Positions 1 to 8,774 of a stretch of 64,000 bases of DNA are shown one piece after another. Made by a program: the position numbers and the translations under genes. Under the pieces are notes generated by a model. That model was not told the origin of the DNA, searched no databases, and worked only from the letters and a program-made list of their open reading frames with translations. The number at the start of each line of letters is the position of its first letter. Position 1 is the stretch's first letter. Source of the DNA: Lacihabitans sp. LS3-19 (lineage in GTDB: Bacteria > Bacteroidota > Bacteroidia > Cytophagales > Spirosomataceae); assembly GCF_024343575.1 (NCBI RefSeq), contig NZ_RJUA01000115.1, forward strand, positions 1 through 64,000, given 5' to 3'.

Positions 1-500
1 CATTACAACCCGCCGCTGTTGCGGTTATTGTTGAAGTACCTGACCATCCAGCTGCAAAAGTTACTTCTCCAGTTAAAGAATTGATAGTATTTCCAGCTCC
101 TAAACTTGTTGCATCTAAAGCATAAGTTATTCCTGTAGAATTAGCTGCCGACGCACTATAAGTTACATTTCCAGCACCTTGACATCTTGAAGAAGTAGCT
201 CCAAGAGCGAAAATTGGTGCAGAAACAGTAGGTGTAATTGTAATAGTATGATTTGATGAAACAGGTCCATTACAACCCGCCGCTGTTGCGGTTATTGTTG
301 ATGTACCTGACCATCCAGCTACGTAAGAAACTTGCCCTGTCGAAGTATTAATCGTATTTCCAGCCCCTATACTTGTTGCATCCAAAGCATAAGTTATTCC
401 TGTTGAATTAGCTGCCGATGCACTGTAAGTCACATTTCCCGCACCCTGACATCTTGTAGAAGTTGCTCCAAGAGCGAAAGTTGGAGTTGAAACACTAAGA
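1..500 (-). repeat. tandem 267-bp (89-aa) coding repeats
   Basis: One full copy (about 234-500) and one partial copy (1-233) of an 89-codon unit are almost identical at the nucleotide level. The motif cattacaacccgccgctg recurs exactly 267 bp apart, at 1 and 268. The unit encodes an Ig-like module containing [26 protein letters not shown] and [17 protein letters not shown]. More copies probably continue beyond the window edge. Confidence 0.85.
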
Positions 501-3301
501 GATATTACAACATTTGTGGTTGCTGTAGCTGAGCATGCAGTTCCATCAGTCACTATTAAAGTATAAATGCCCGCATTTAAGGTGCTTGCTGTATTAATAG
601 TTGGATTTTGCGAATTTGAATTAAAAGAATTTGGCCCAGTCCAGCTATATAAAGTTCCACCAACAGAGGCTCCTAGTAAATTAATATTCGTTCCTTCACA
701 AACTGGGGAATTACTACTTGCTGAGGCAGTGATTGGGACATAACATGGATGATGAAATCCCTGATCAAAGGTGTTGTTTACTATTGCAGTTACAGTAAAA
801 ATATCTGTTACACCTACTATTTCACCGCCAGAAAGAGTGATCGAGTTACCATCCGAATCTATATTGTCATTATTAGTACTATCTTTTGGTGAAACCAAAA
901 AATCACCACCAGGATTATGAAAAACTAGGTATCTGTCACCTAAAGATTCATTAGAAAATTCATAATAACCCGGATTTCCAAATGAATCATTGCTGGTAAG
1001 TGTAAATGAAACTAATGAATCAGTAGCTGGATTTGGTGAAGATCCGTAGGGTTTAAATAATTCAACTAAGATATTGTTTAAACCTTTATTTGTTGGTTCA
1101 TCTTGTAATCCATTTGCATTTACATCTTCCCATACATAGTTTCCAATAACAGGCGGAATCGAAGGCAATATTTTTACTCCAACTTTTATCGGTTCTGATG
1201 CTAAAAGGACCGAGTTGTTATCATCTCTGGTAGCAATATAGCCAAATGAATTCCATGCAGTTTCACCCGCAGTAGGTGCTCCCATTGGAACACGCATAGG
1301 CCAGTTAAGATCAATCGTGTCATTTGGTTGCATTACTAAAGCTCCAAAGTCAAACTTTAGTGATTGCACAGTTGTAATATCCATTGGAGGCGTTAAACTC
1401 CAGTTCGGATTAACACAAGGCGTGGGAATTCCAGGTGTTAATTCATCTCTGCAAGGATTTGAAACTGTGCTGTAATAAACAGAAACCCCAGGATTTGAAG
1501 CAGTTATTTCATCAATCAAAAAAGGTCTCCATTCACTATTTCTATTGCTTAAATCTATTACGCCTTTATCCCCTACGAACGGTAGAATGTCAATTACTTT
1601 AATTTCTTTTAAAGCAACATCTCCCGAGTTTTTTACTTGTAATTTGTAATCGGCTGTTCCACCTGGAGACGTATTTCCTATAACTGGATAACGTGTGTAA
1701 TCAGAATCCAAAGTTCCTTTTACCCATTTGATAGATTCTAGGCCTGCACCAGAAGGAAATACCACATTTAAATACCTAAAAGCTGTTGTTAAGCTATCAT
1801 TTGTTAGTCCGTCATTATCTAAATCATCAGTATCCAGAATGTTTGTATAGTTTTCTGGATATAACCAGCCCCACCAATTGCTGAATAGAACTTCGTCATT
1901 TATATCTGAACTATAAAAAGTCTTATTTTTTAGTTGTCCTGAAGGAACACCAGGCTTAACTCTGACTTTTAATTTAATAGTGAAAACTTTGGCTTGAGCC
2001 AAAGGATTATGTAAAATAGTGGCATTGTAATTCCACTTTAGATAGGTTTGACCTGTTCCTTGGTAGTCGTCAATTTTCTGAAAACTTGGTTGTAGGTTTG
2101 TCCCGTTAAATGGATCACCCCAAGCCTCTTCAGCTACATAGGATATGTATTCAAATTCAGGTGGTAAAAGGTCAATAACAGTGGGATTAACATAGTCTTT
2201 CCCCGATACTTCATCTACACCACTAAAAAGATTAAATACTAATGTGTCACCAGGCAAGTATCCTGACCTGAAATTTTCAACTTCTTTTTCAGCTAAAATA
2301 CTCAGTGTTGGTGTACTAGTTTTGATAGTTGCACAGGCGGATGCCGTTTTTGCAATGGAGTTAATTGTTCCCGTAGACGAAATACAATTTATCATATCAG
2401 TCCCAACGGGCGTAGACGGCTCTACCTGCCCGTATATTATACCCATATCTAGAAATGGTGACCAATCATAAAATTGTCCACCACCTGGGATTGGATTGAG
2501 ATAATCAAACCTTAATTCTGTTACATATTCATTTGTGATAAGATAAAAAGGAGTAAGATCTAAAAAATATGCCTGACTTAAGTCATAGGGACCACCTGTA
2601 GCGAGTCTGTAGGTTGCGTTTAAATTAGTCTTAAAATAAATGTTATAGTTTATTCCAATTGCATTCGAATATGTTATTGGATGAAGACTTGTAAGTCGGA
2701 TTTGCGAAGGCAATACTTCGGTAAGGACCAAATTGTCAATTGCAAAGTTTTGACTTCTATTTGACCACATAAATTGATAAATACTACCATTGCCAGCAGA
2801 AGCCTCTGTATATCCTGATTTATAATTATATATTTCATTCTCCCAAGCGTAAATTATTCCGTTTGTTGTTGTGACGTTTGTAGTATTACTTGGTAGAGTA
2901 TTCCCTGGACCACCGTAAGCAACGTTTGGTATTATTGTACCATCTGCTGTATTTGTTTTTATTGCTGCTACTAATTGTACTTCGTCAGTAGTACCATTCA
3001 ATATCGGATTCATTGTAATAGAAACCGTATTATTGGAGCTATTATAATTAATTGATTGAACGTTCCCAGTAGGTGAACTAGCCCCCAAATAATCCAAATT
3101 GATATTAAAAGGGTCAGTAATTACCACATTATTACATGTTCCAGATGTACTAGGACATTGGATTTGTATTGTGTAAGTAAACGGTACATTAGGATCAGCA
3201 CTGCTCACACTAACCGTTTTGGTTACTTGAATTTGAGAAAAAGACGTTAGACTTATATTTATTAGAAAGCACGTAAGAAGCATGAAATAAATTTTTTTCA
3301 T
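1..3301 (-). CDS. large secreted repeat protein with SdrD-B domain, 3' end outside window
   Basis: This open frame starts at an ATG read on the minus strand at 3301 and stays open for 1100 codons to the window edge, so the C-terminus is missing. The first ~22 residues ([22 protein letters not shown]) form a signal peptide. DUF11-like and conserved-repeat segments follow. An SdrD-B-like domain ([17 protein letters not shown]) lies near residues 715-840, encoded at about 1157-780. An Ig-like segment and then near-identical 89-residue repeats come after it. The build resembles Bacteroidota cell-surface adhesins exported by the type IX secretion system, but the sorting domain that would prove this lies outside the window. 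Function and ligand are unknown. It is divergent from rhaT, with a 204-bp spacer. Confidence 0.85.
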   Translation of the reverse strand, partial: MKKIYFMLLTCFLINISLTSFSQIQVTKTVSVSSADPNVPFTYTIQIQCPSTSGTCNNVVITDPFNINLDYLGASSPTGNVQSINYNSSNNTVSITMNPILNGTTDEVQLVAAIKTNTADGTIIPNVAYGGPGNTLPSNTTNVTTTNGIIYAWENEIYNYKSGYTEASAGNGSIYQFMWSNRSQNFAIDNLVLTEVLPSQIRLTSLHPITYSNAIGINYNIYFKTNLNATYRLATGGPYDLSQAYFLDLTPFYLITNEYVTELRFDYLNPIPGGGQFYDWSPFLDMGIIYGQVEPSTPVGTDMINCISSTGTINSIAKTASACATIKTSTPTLSILAEKEVENFRSGYLPGDTLVFNLFSGVDEVSGKDYVNPTVIDLLPPEFEYISYVAEEAWGDPFNGTNLQPSFQKIDDYQGTGQTYLKWNYNATILHNPLAQAKVFTIKLKVRVKPGVPSGQLKNKTFYSSDINDEVLFSNWWGWLYPENYTNILDTDDLDNDGLTNDSLTTAFRYLNVVFPSGAGLESIKWVKGTLDSDYTRYPVIGNTSPGGTADYKLQVKNSGDVALKEIKVIDILPFVGDKGVIDLSNRNSEWRPFLIDEITASNPGVSVYYSTVSNPCRDELTPGIPTPCVNPNWSLTPPMDITTVQSLKFDFGALVMQPNDTIDLNWPMRVPMGAPTAGETAWNSFGYIATRDDNNSVLLASEPIKVGVKILPSIPPVIGNYVWEDVNANGLQDEPTNKGLNNILVELFKPYGSSPNPATDSLVSFTLTSNDSFGNPGYYEFSNESLGDRYLVFHNPGGDFLVSPKDSTNNDNIDSDGNSITLSGGEIVGVTDIFTVTAIVNNTFDQGFHHPCYVPITASASSNSPVCEGTNINLLGASVGGTLYSWTGPNSFNSNSQNPTINTASTLNAGIYTLIVTDGTACSATATTNVVISLSVSTPTFALGATSTRCQGAGNVTYSASAANSTGITYALDATSIGAGNTINTSTGQVSYVAGWSGTSTITATAAGCNGPVSSNHTITITPTVSAPIFALGATSSRCQGAGNVTYSASAANSTGITYALDATSLGAGNTINSLTGEVTFAAGWSGTSTITATAAGCN

Positions 3302-3427
3302 AATCTCTTACGTTTTAATGTGCATTGTACAGTAAATTAAATCACAAAAATGATGCCACTTAATAATGATTTTGTTGATTTTGATACTAACGGTTTACAG
3401 TTAATAAGTTAAGTGTTGCTTGCTTTA

Positions 3428-3447
3428 AAAGGAGAGTAAAGGAGAGT
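3428..3447 (+). repeat. 10-bp direct repeat upstream of rhaT
   Basis: The 10-mer aaaggagagt occurs twice in tandem and is followed by a partial copy (aataaagga). It sits about 20 bp upstream of a TAnnTTTG box and about 60 bp upstream of the rhaT start. It could be an activator or repressor site, but only the repetition is seen directly. Confidence 0.4.
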
Positions 3448-3466
3448 AATAAAGGATTTTGTTTTT

Positions 3467-3474
3467 TATATTTG
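3467..3474 (+). promoter_or_regulatory. candidate -7 box (TATATTTG) for rhaT
   Basis: TATATTTG matches the Bacteroidota -7 consensus TAnnTTTG and lies 31 bp upstream of the rhaT ATG. No good -33 TTTG is present at the usual spacing, which would fit an activated promoter. Confidence 0.4.
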
Positions 3475-3505
3475 TAAAATTTAAATATCAACCCTATAAA
3501 TACTT

Positions 3506-4558
3506 ATGCAAGCCTTACTCGGAATAATTTTTCACTCAATTGGCGGATTTTCTTCAGGTAGTTTCTATATGCCTTTCAAAAAAGTAAAAGGCTGGGCTTG
3601 GGAGAGTTATTGGATAGTCGGAGGTTTATTTTCATGGCTGATTGTACCACCAATTGCGGCTTATTTAACCATACCAAATTTTGCTGAAATAATATCAAAC
3701 ACAGCTTCTTCTGTTACCAACGTTGCGTTTTTAATGGGTTTACTTTGGGGTATTGGAGGGCTTACCTATGGTTTAGGCGTTAGGTATTTGGGTATGTCTC
3801 TTGGTAACTCTGTCGTTCTAGGATTTTGTTCTGCTTTTGGTTCTTTGGTGCCCGCTATTTATTACGATTTTAATCCAACAGATGGCAAAACTTCCTTTTC
3901 TCAAATGTTGCATAGCTCTGGTGGTCAGATAGTTTTGAGTGGAGTCGTTGTTTGCATAGTCGGAATTATAATTTTAGGTAGAGCAGGTTTATTAAAGGAA
4001 AAAAGTCTAACCCAAGAGCAACAGCAAGCCAGCGTAAAAGAATTTAGTTTAGTAAAAGGTCTTATAATCGCTATTATTTCTGGTATTTTGAGTTCATTTT
4101 TCAACTTTGGAATAGAAGCAGGAAAGCCAATGGCGGAGGCGGCTGTTGCTACTGGAAACAACCCGCTTTTTCAAAATAATGTAACCTATATTATCGTAAT
4201 GTGGGGAGGTCTTACCACCAATTTTATTTGGTGTATGTATTTGAATTTCAAGAATAAAACATTTGGAGATTATACAAATACAAACACACCTATAGCAAGC
4301 AATGTTTTGTTTTCGGGAATTGCCGGAACCATGTGGTTTCTTCAGTTTTTCTTTTATGGTATGGGCGAAAGCAAGTTAGGAAATGGTGCAAGCTCTTGGA
4401 TACTTCACATGGCTACCATAATTTTAACGGCTAATCTTTGGGGTTTATATTTAAAAGAATGGAAAGGTGTTTCACAAAAATCTTTCAGAACATTTTTATT
4501 TGGAATAGCTGTGATGTTACTTTCGATTGTATTGGTAGGTATTGGAAATTCAATGTAA
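3506..4558 (+). CDS. rhaT: L-rhamnose/H+ symporter
   Basis: The 350-residue product is an integral inner-membrane protein with about ten hydrophobic segments, matching the RhaT family of the drug/metabolite transporter superfamily (E. coli RhaT is 344 residues). The N-terminal stretch GGFSSGSFYMPFKKVKGWAW and the following WIVGGLFSWLIVPP segment are characteristic of RhaT. It imports L-rhamnose with protons. The rhamnose isomerase and fused aldolase genes about 8-10 kb downstream support this substrate. A sulfurtransferase gene follows after only 7 bp. Confidence 0.9.
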   Translation: MQALLGIIFHSIGGFSSGSFYMPFKKVKGWAWESYWIVGGLFSWLIVPPIAAYLTIPNFAEIISNTASSVTNVAFLMGLLWGIGGLTYGLGVRYLGMSLGNSVVLGFCSAFGSLVPAIYYDFNPTDGKTSFSQMLHSSGGQIVLSGVVVCIVGIIILGRAGLLKEKSLTQEQQQASVKEFSLVKGLIIAIISGILSSFFNFGIEAGKPMAEAAVATGNNPLFQNNVTYIIVMWGGLTTNFIWCMYLNFKNKTFGDYTNTNTPIASNVLFSGIAGTMWFLQFFFYGMGESKLGNGASSWILHMATIILTANLWGLYLKEWKGVSQKSFRTFLFGIAVMLLSIVLVGIGNSM

Positions 4559-4565
4559 AAATATT

Positions 4566-5405
4566 ATGAAAAACGCTATAATTCAAGCGGCAGATTTATT
4601 TAAACTTAAAGGCCAAGAAAATCTAATATTAGTAGATGCTAGTCAAGGTCCAAATGCAAAAACTAATTACCTTTCTCAGCATCTAGAAGGAGCGGTTTAT
4701 GTTGATTTGGATACGGATTTGGCTGATATTAAAGCAGATTTTGCAGATGGAGGTCGCCATCCTTTACCAAGTCTTTCGCAATTTTCAAACACTTTAAATG
4801 ACCTCGGAATATCTCCAAGCAGCCATGTCGTGGTTTATGATGATAAAGGTGGGGCAAATGCAGCAGCACGTTTTTGGTGGATGTTAAATGCTATTGGGCA
4901 TAAAAATGTTCAAGTACTAAATGGAGGCATGCTTGCTGCTGTTTCAGCTGGGTTTTTAACTTCGTCAGATATTACTAAAAAGACCGCTGAAAGCACTTAC
5001 CAAATAATTGATTGGCAAAGCCCAACTGTTGAAATAGATTTTGTAGAGAATGTCGCTCAAAATCCAGATTATTTGGTGATAGATGTTAGAGATGCTGCAA
5101 GATATAGAGGAGAAACCGAACCTATTGATTTAGTGGCTGGTCACATTCCAGGGGCTGTCAATGTTCCTTTGACTGGGAATTTAGATGAAAACGGCCTATT
5201 TCTTTCTCCAGAAATTTTAAGAAAAAAATACGAAGAAGTAATAAACGGCAGGCCTTTGGATAAGGTAATCGTACATTGTGGGTCAGGCGTTACCGCTTGT
5301 CATTCTATATTGGCCATGGTTTCTGCAGGCTTTGAAATTCCAAAACTTTACGTTGGTTCATGGAGCGAATGGTCTCGAAATGGAAAGGAAATCGGCATTG
5401 GGTAA
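4566..5405 (+). CDS. sseA: 3-mercaptopyruvate sulfurtransferase (tandem rhodanese)
   Basis: The product has two rhodanese domains of about 279 residues in total, the usual length for SseA/TST proteins. The active-site loop CGSGVTA (Cys238 from the chosen start) is the mercaptopyruvate-type loop; thiosulfate sulfurtransferases usually carry CRKGVT. Other family landmarks are the inactive first domain with VVVYDDKGG and the VIDVRDAARYRGETEPID segment. I chose the ATG at 4566, 7 bp after rhaT. An ATG at 4542 would overlap rhaT and add eight unconserved residues. Linkage to rhaT is probably only co-transcription, because no rhamnose role is known for this enzyme. Confidence 0.88.
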   Translation: MKNAIIQAADLFKLKGQENLILVDASQGPNAKTNYLSQHLEGAVYVDLDTDLADIKADFADGGRHPLPSLSQFSNTLNDLGISPSSHVVVYDDKGGANAAARFWWMLNAIGHKNVQVLNGGMLAAVSAGFLTSSDITKKTAESTYQIIDWQSPTVEIDFVENVAQNPDYLVIDVRDAARYRGETEPIDLVAGHIPGAVNVPLTGNLDENGLFLSPEILRKKYEEVINGRPLDKVIVHCGSGVTACHSILAMVSAGFEIPKLYVGSWSEWSRNGKEIGIG

Positions 5406-5420
5406 GCCCATATCTTCCCG

Positions 5421-5540
5421 CCCAAGTCAGTGTCCCCACTGACTTCACCGCCTAAGTCAGTGTCCTCACTGACTTTACCCGCCCAAGTCAATGCCCCCAC
5501 TGACTTTACTAGCCCAAGTCTGTTTCCTCACTGACTTCAC
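5421..5540. repeat. tandem array of four 22-bp hairpin repeats
   Basis: Four copies lie at 5424-5445, 5454-5475, 5485-5506 and 5516-5537, with a period of 30-31 bp. The first two are perfect palindromes: arms AAGTCAGTG and CACTGACTT around a TCCC or TCCT loop. The third has one changed arm base, and the fourth has a degenerate left arm. Spacers are short and similar (ttcaccgcct, ttacccgccc), so this is not a CRISPR array. The array lies directly after the sulfurtransferase stop and may also end transcription. A related element is at 25881-25934. Confidence 0.85.
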
Positions 5541-5617
5541 GCCCAATCCCCATCCCATTTTGTCGAATATTTCTCTCACATTATATAATATTCCTGACAT
5601 TTCCTCTCTGATTTTTA

Positions 5618-5625
5618 TACTTTTG
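5618..5625 (+). promoter_or_regulatory. candidate -7 box (TACTTTTG)
   Basis: TACTTTTG fits TAnnTTTG and lies 50 bp upstream of the sialidase-fold gene, downstream of the hairpin array. No clear -33 element is visible. Confidence 0.3.
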
Positions 5626-5675
5626 AACATTAGTTTTAAAGCCAAATTGTTGGCAAAATTCAAAATTTACAGCGT

Positions 5676-6974
5676 ATGTTCCGTTTAATTTTCTTCTTCC
5701 CGTTATTCTTTTTAAGTATTTGGAATTTAAATTTTTCCAAAAATAAAGCTACTTCACCTTCACAAGAAATTACAATTTGTAATACTTCAGTTCAAAACAG
5801 TTTTTCGAAATATTCTAGTAATACAGATCAAAAAGAAGTGAAAGGTATTGAGATACCTTTTGAGAACGACCCAAACAAAACGTATAGTTCACCTCTTTTG
5901 GCAAATACTTCAAATGGAGAAATAATGATCTCTTGGACTGAAAAAGACGAGAAAGGAATTGTATCTTTTTGTGTGGCTTTTTCAAAAAATAAAGGAGAAA
6001 CATTTTCTAAGAAAAATGTGATTTTCTCAGGTACTGGAATAGGCAACAGCCGAATGATGAGAGCCAAAGTTTTAAGTAAAAGAAATGGTGGTTTTGTCGC
6101 GATTTTTGCAAATAGAGAAGAGAGCCAAGGAAGCAGTTCTGGAAGGGGAGGGAGGTCTTCAAATATTGTTTTCTGTGAGTCAAAAGATGGCGGGAAAACA
6201 TGGAGTCAACCCGCCAATGTGGATTCTGACCCAAAAAAAGGCATAGTTCGTGGTTTTTTTGATGCAGTGGTGATGACCAATGACGAAATAGCTGTCTCAT
6301 ATCTTAAAGATGTGGCTAACAGCACGAAAAGAGAAGAAAGAGACTTGAGATTGGTGCTCTCAAAAAACGGTATTTTTCAGCCTGAGCGATTAATTGATCC
6401 TGTTGTATGTGACTGCTGCCCGATAAACTTTATGATTGGGAATGATGGCTCTCTTAATGTGATTTATAGAGACAATAATGATAATATTAGAGATATGGCA
6501 AAAATGACTTCGTATGACAATGGTTTGACTTTCTCAAAACCTGAAATCATTTTCAATGATAAGTGGGAAATCAACGGTTGTCCTCATAATGGAGCAGTTT
6601 CGACACCTGATGGAAATTCTGGATTAGTTTCTTGGTTTTCAGGTTCTGATCAAGAAATGGGCATTCGATTGACATCTTTAAATGGAAAGAAAATATTTGT
6701 TTTGGATGATGCCACTGCCCGTAACCAAATGTTGGTAAAAATGCCTAAATCTTCGGTTTTGCTATGGGAACAAAACAAAGATGACGACAATTTATCTAGT
6801 ATCGCTTTAAGAACAATAGTGGACGGAAAATCCTCTGAGACAATTTGGGTAGAAAATTCTGCAAATTCTAATGGAATAACAGGATTGAATGCCGGAGATT
6901 TTATGCTAATTGCCAGTGAGAGTATTCAGTCAGACAAAAAAAACAAAATCAAAATCAGCAAAATAAGAATCTGA
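5676..6974 (+). CDS. secreted sialidase-fold (BNR/Asp-box) propeller protein
   Basis: The 432-residue protein begins with a hydrophobic export signal (MFRLIFFFPLFFLSIW). It carries three Asp-box motifs of the S-x-D-x-G-x-T-W/F type: SKNKGETF (103-110), SKDGGKTW (169-176) and SYDNGLTF (279-286). These mark a six-bladed sialidase-like beta-propeller. A CDCC motif (245-248) precedes the third box. I cannot identify the arginine triad or the other catalytic residues of true exo-sialidases with confidence, so enzymatic activity is unproven. It probably acts outside the inner membrane. A haem-binding protein gene follows after about 100 bp. Confidence 0.7.
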   Translation: MFRLIFFFPLFFLSIWNLNFSKNKATSPSQEITICNTSVQNSFSKYSSNTDQKEVKGIEIPFENDPNKTYSSPLLANTSNGEIMISWTEKDEKGIVSFCVAFSKNKGETFSKKNVIFSGTGIGNSRMMRAKVLSKRNGGFVAIFANREESQGSSSGRGGRSSNIVFCESKDGGKTWSQPANVDSDPKKGIVRGFFDAVVMTNDEIAVSYLKDVANSTKREERDLRLVLSKNGIFQPERLIDPVVCDCCPINFMIGNDGSLNVIYRDNNDNIRDMAKMTSYDNGLTFSKPEIIFNDKWEINGCPHNGAVSTPDGNSGLVSWFSGSDQEMGIRLTSLNGKKIFVLDDATARNQMLVKMPKSSVLLWEQNKDDDNLSSIALRTIVDGKSSETIWVENSANSNGITGLNAGDFMLIASESIQSDKKNKIKISKIRI

Positions 6975-7073
6975 ACTATAATGAGACTTTTAAAAAAATA
7001 ATACCAGTTTCATTTTCTATATTGCATGTAAATTTTTCAAAAAATATATTCTTTCATCTTAAAAATTACAACA

Positions 7074-7583
7074 ATGCTTAAAAAAATCCTTATCGGTTTA
7101 GCCATAGTTTTAGTGGTTATCCAGTTTATTAAACCTGAGAAAAATCTATCTGACGACAATACTTACGCTATTGCCACCAAATATGATGTGCCTGATGATG
7201 TAAAGCAAATTCTTGAAGTAGCTTGCAACGATTGCCACTCCAATAAAACTGCTTATCCGTGGTATTCTAATTTCCAGCCTGCCGCATGGTTTCTAAACGA
7301 TCATGTAGTTGATGGCAAAAAGCATTTAAACCTTTCTACTTTTACAAAAATGCCGATTGCGGTTCAAAATCATAAATTGGAAGAAACCAAAGAAATGGTG
7401 GAGAAAAAAGAAATGCCCTTGGAATCATATACCTATTTTGGGTTGCATAAAGAAGCGAAATTGACTGACGAACAGAGACAAATATTAATAACTTGGGCAG
7501 AAGCTCAAATGGATTCATTAAAAGCACATTACCCGGCAGATAGCTTGGTAATGAAAAGAAGAACTCCTCCTCCTGCTGAATAA
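7074..7583 (+). CDS. haem-binding domain protein with CxxCH motif
   Basis: The 169-residue product has one N-terminal membrane anchor (residues 4-20) and then a small periplasmic domain. CNDCH (residues 51-55) is followed by a YPWYSNFQPAAWF segment typical of the haem-binding domain family (Haem_bd) common in Bacteroidota. It should bind one c-type haem covalently and may act in periplasmic electron transfer or sensing; its partner is unknown. The tail is proline-rich (RRTPPPAE). A strong intrinsic terminator follows. Confidence 0.8.
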   Translation: MLKKILIGLAIVLVVIQFIKPEKNLSDDNTYAIATKYDVPDDVKQILEVACNDCHSNKTAYPWYSNFQPAAWFLNDHVVDGKKHLNLSTFTKMPIAVQNHKLEETKEMVEKKEMPLESYTYFGLHKEAKLTDEQRQILITWAEAQMDSLKAHYPADSLVMKRRTPPPAE

Positions 7584-7598
7584 AAATCCAAAAATTAG

Positions 7599-7628
7599 AA
7601 ACCGCGAAAACAAACGCGGTTTTTTTTT
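7599..7628 (+). terminator. intrinsic terminator
   Basis: The arms AAACCGCG (7599-7606) and CGCGGTTT (7615-7622) pair perfectly around an 8-nt loop and run into a T-tract. It ends the haem-binding gene. Confidence 0.85.
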
Positions 7629-7666
7629 GTTGTATTCCAAAACGTAACATTTAACCATAAAATACT

Positions 7667-8527
7667 ATGTATAGAATTTTGATTCTTTTGCCCGTTATTT
7701 TTGCATTCATATTTTTTGTGCCTCAAAGTTCAAATTATGAAGAATCGACCGATGGCATTACTATTTGCCATACTTTTCTTCCAGACGATATGCGTCAGTT
7801 TGCTCTCGATCCTGAATTTCAGGCTTTACACGCTTCTCCTTTGCCTTTAGATTATGATGGTATTGGAAAGAAGATAACTTTCAAGACTTCAGATGGTACG
7901 GATGCCAAGGGTTATTTTATAAAGGCCAAAAAGAAATCTAATAAGTGGCTGTTTGTATACCAAGAGTGGTGGGGATTAAACGAATACATAGAGCGTCAAT
8001 CAGATACATTCTATAAAGATTTGGGCGAAAATGTAAATGTATTGGCTGTGGATATGTATGATGGAAAATCATCTTCAAATCCACAAGAAGCAGGAAAATT
8101 GATGTCAGAAACCAAAGACGCTAGGTTGGTAAATATCGTTAACGGTGCTTTTGCGTTTGCAGGTCCAAAAGCCAAAGTAGCCAATGTGGGTTGGTGTTTT
8201 GGTGGAAGTTGGTCATTGCGTTCGGCTATTTTGGGAGGCAAAAACACAATCGGTTCAGTGATGTATTACGGCATGCCTGTTAGTGATATCGACGAATTGA
8301 AAAAACTAAATTCTGATGTTTTGGGCCTTTTCGCCACTGAAACCAGAATTTCTAAAGAGGTTATTGAACAATTTGACGCTAATATGAATACGGCTGGCAA
8401 GAAATTAACCTACAAAATATTCTCCGGTGTACATGGATTCGCAAACCCAAGCAATCCAAAATTTGATGAAGAGAACGCCAAAGTTGCTTATGGAATGGCG
8501 TTGGATTATTTGAAGAGTAAATATTGA
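7667..8527 (+). CDS. dienelactone hydrolase-like alpha/beta hydrolase, exported
   Basis: The 286-residue protein has an N-terminal signal or anchor (MYRILILLPVIFAFIFFV) and then a dienelactone hydrolase fold. The nucleophile elbow reads GWCFGG, with cysteine in place of serine as in DLH. The catalytic histidine is in GVHGFANP near the C-terminus. Where family members usually read F-G-x-x-D, this one reads FATETRIS, so the triad aspartate may be replaced or displaced. The residues between signal and fold (ITICHTFLPDDMRQFAL) are shared with other Bacteroidota homologues only by my impression. The substrate is unknown. It is bounded by terminators on both sides, so it is probably transcribed alone. 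Confidence 0.75.
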   Translation: MYRILILLPVIFAFIFFVPQSSNYEESTDGITICHTFLPDDMRQFALDPEFQALHASPLPLDYDGIGKKITFKTSDGTDAKGYFIKAKKKSNKWLFVYQEWWGLNEYIERQSDTFYKDLGENVNVLAVDMYDGKSSSNPQEAGKLMSETKDARLVNIVNGAFAFAGPKAKVANVGWCFGGSWSLRSAILGGKNTIGSVMYYGMPVSDIDELKKLNSDVLGLFATETRISKEVIEQFDANMNTAGKKLTYKIFSGVHGFANPSNPKFDEENAKVAYGMALDYLKSKY

Positions 8528-8557
8528 TTGATTGATTGATTTTTGTTTTCAAAAAGT

Positions 8558-8590
8558 AAGTCTCGGTTTTAACTGAGGCTTATTTTTTTT
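8558..8590 (+). terminator. intrinsic terminator
   Basis: AAGTCTCGGTT and AACTGAGGCTT (8558-8581) pair over 11 positions, two of them G-U, around a TT loop and are followed by a run of T. A short (TTGA) repeat lies between the stop codon and this hairpin. Confidence 0.75.
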
Positions 8591-8715
8591 GAAAATTCCC
8601 CACACTTTTTGTAAAAGTTTAAAATCTATTGTTTATTGAAAGTTCATATTTCGATATATCATAAAGCAATTATTTTAAGAAATAGAAACCTTGTTTTTAA
8701 TATTATACCCATTTT

Positions 8716-8749
8716 TTTGCCATTTTATTTGAACAATATCCTAAATTCG
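8716..8749 (+). promoter_or_regulatory. candidate promoter for GMC operon
   Basis: TTTG (8716-8719) and TAAATTCG (8742-8749) are separated by 22 bp. They resemble the Bacteroidota -33/-7 pair, with one mismatch in the -7 box. The start codon is 25 bp further on. Confidence 0.35.
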
Positions 8750-8774
8750 CATTTATTCAACCAAAATACTTTAA

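Noticed and set aside
2244-2471. Plus-strand 75-codon frame inside the truncated surface-protein gene
   Set aside because: It is antisense to a well-supported minus-strand gene and has no recognisable product.
4542-4565. Earlier ATG for the sulfurtransferase, overlapping rhaT
   Set aside because: It adds eight residues not seen in the family; ATG 4566 places the active-site Cys at 238 as in E. coli SseA.
5421-5540. Possible CRISPR array (four repeats of about 30-bp period)
   Set aside because: The repeats are palindromes that fill most of the period, the spacers are 8-10 bp and similar to each other, and no cas genes are present.
5475-5688. Short frames on both strands through the hairpin array
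   Set aside because: Their length comes from repeat sequence and they do not resemble any protein.
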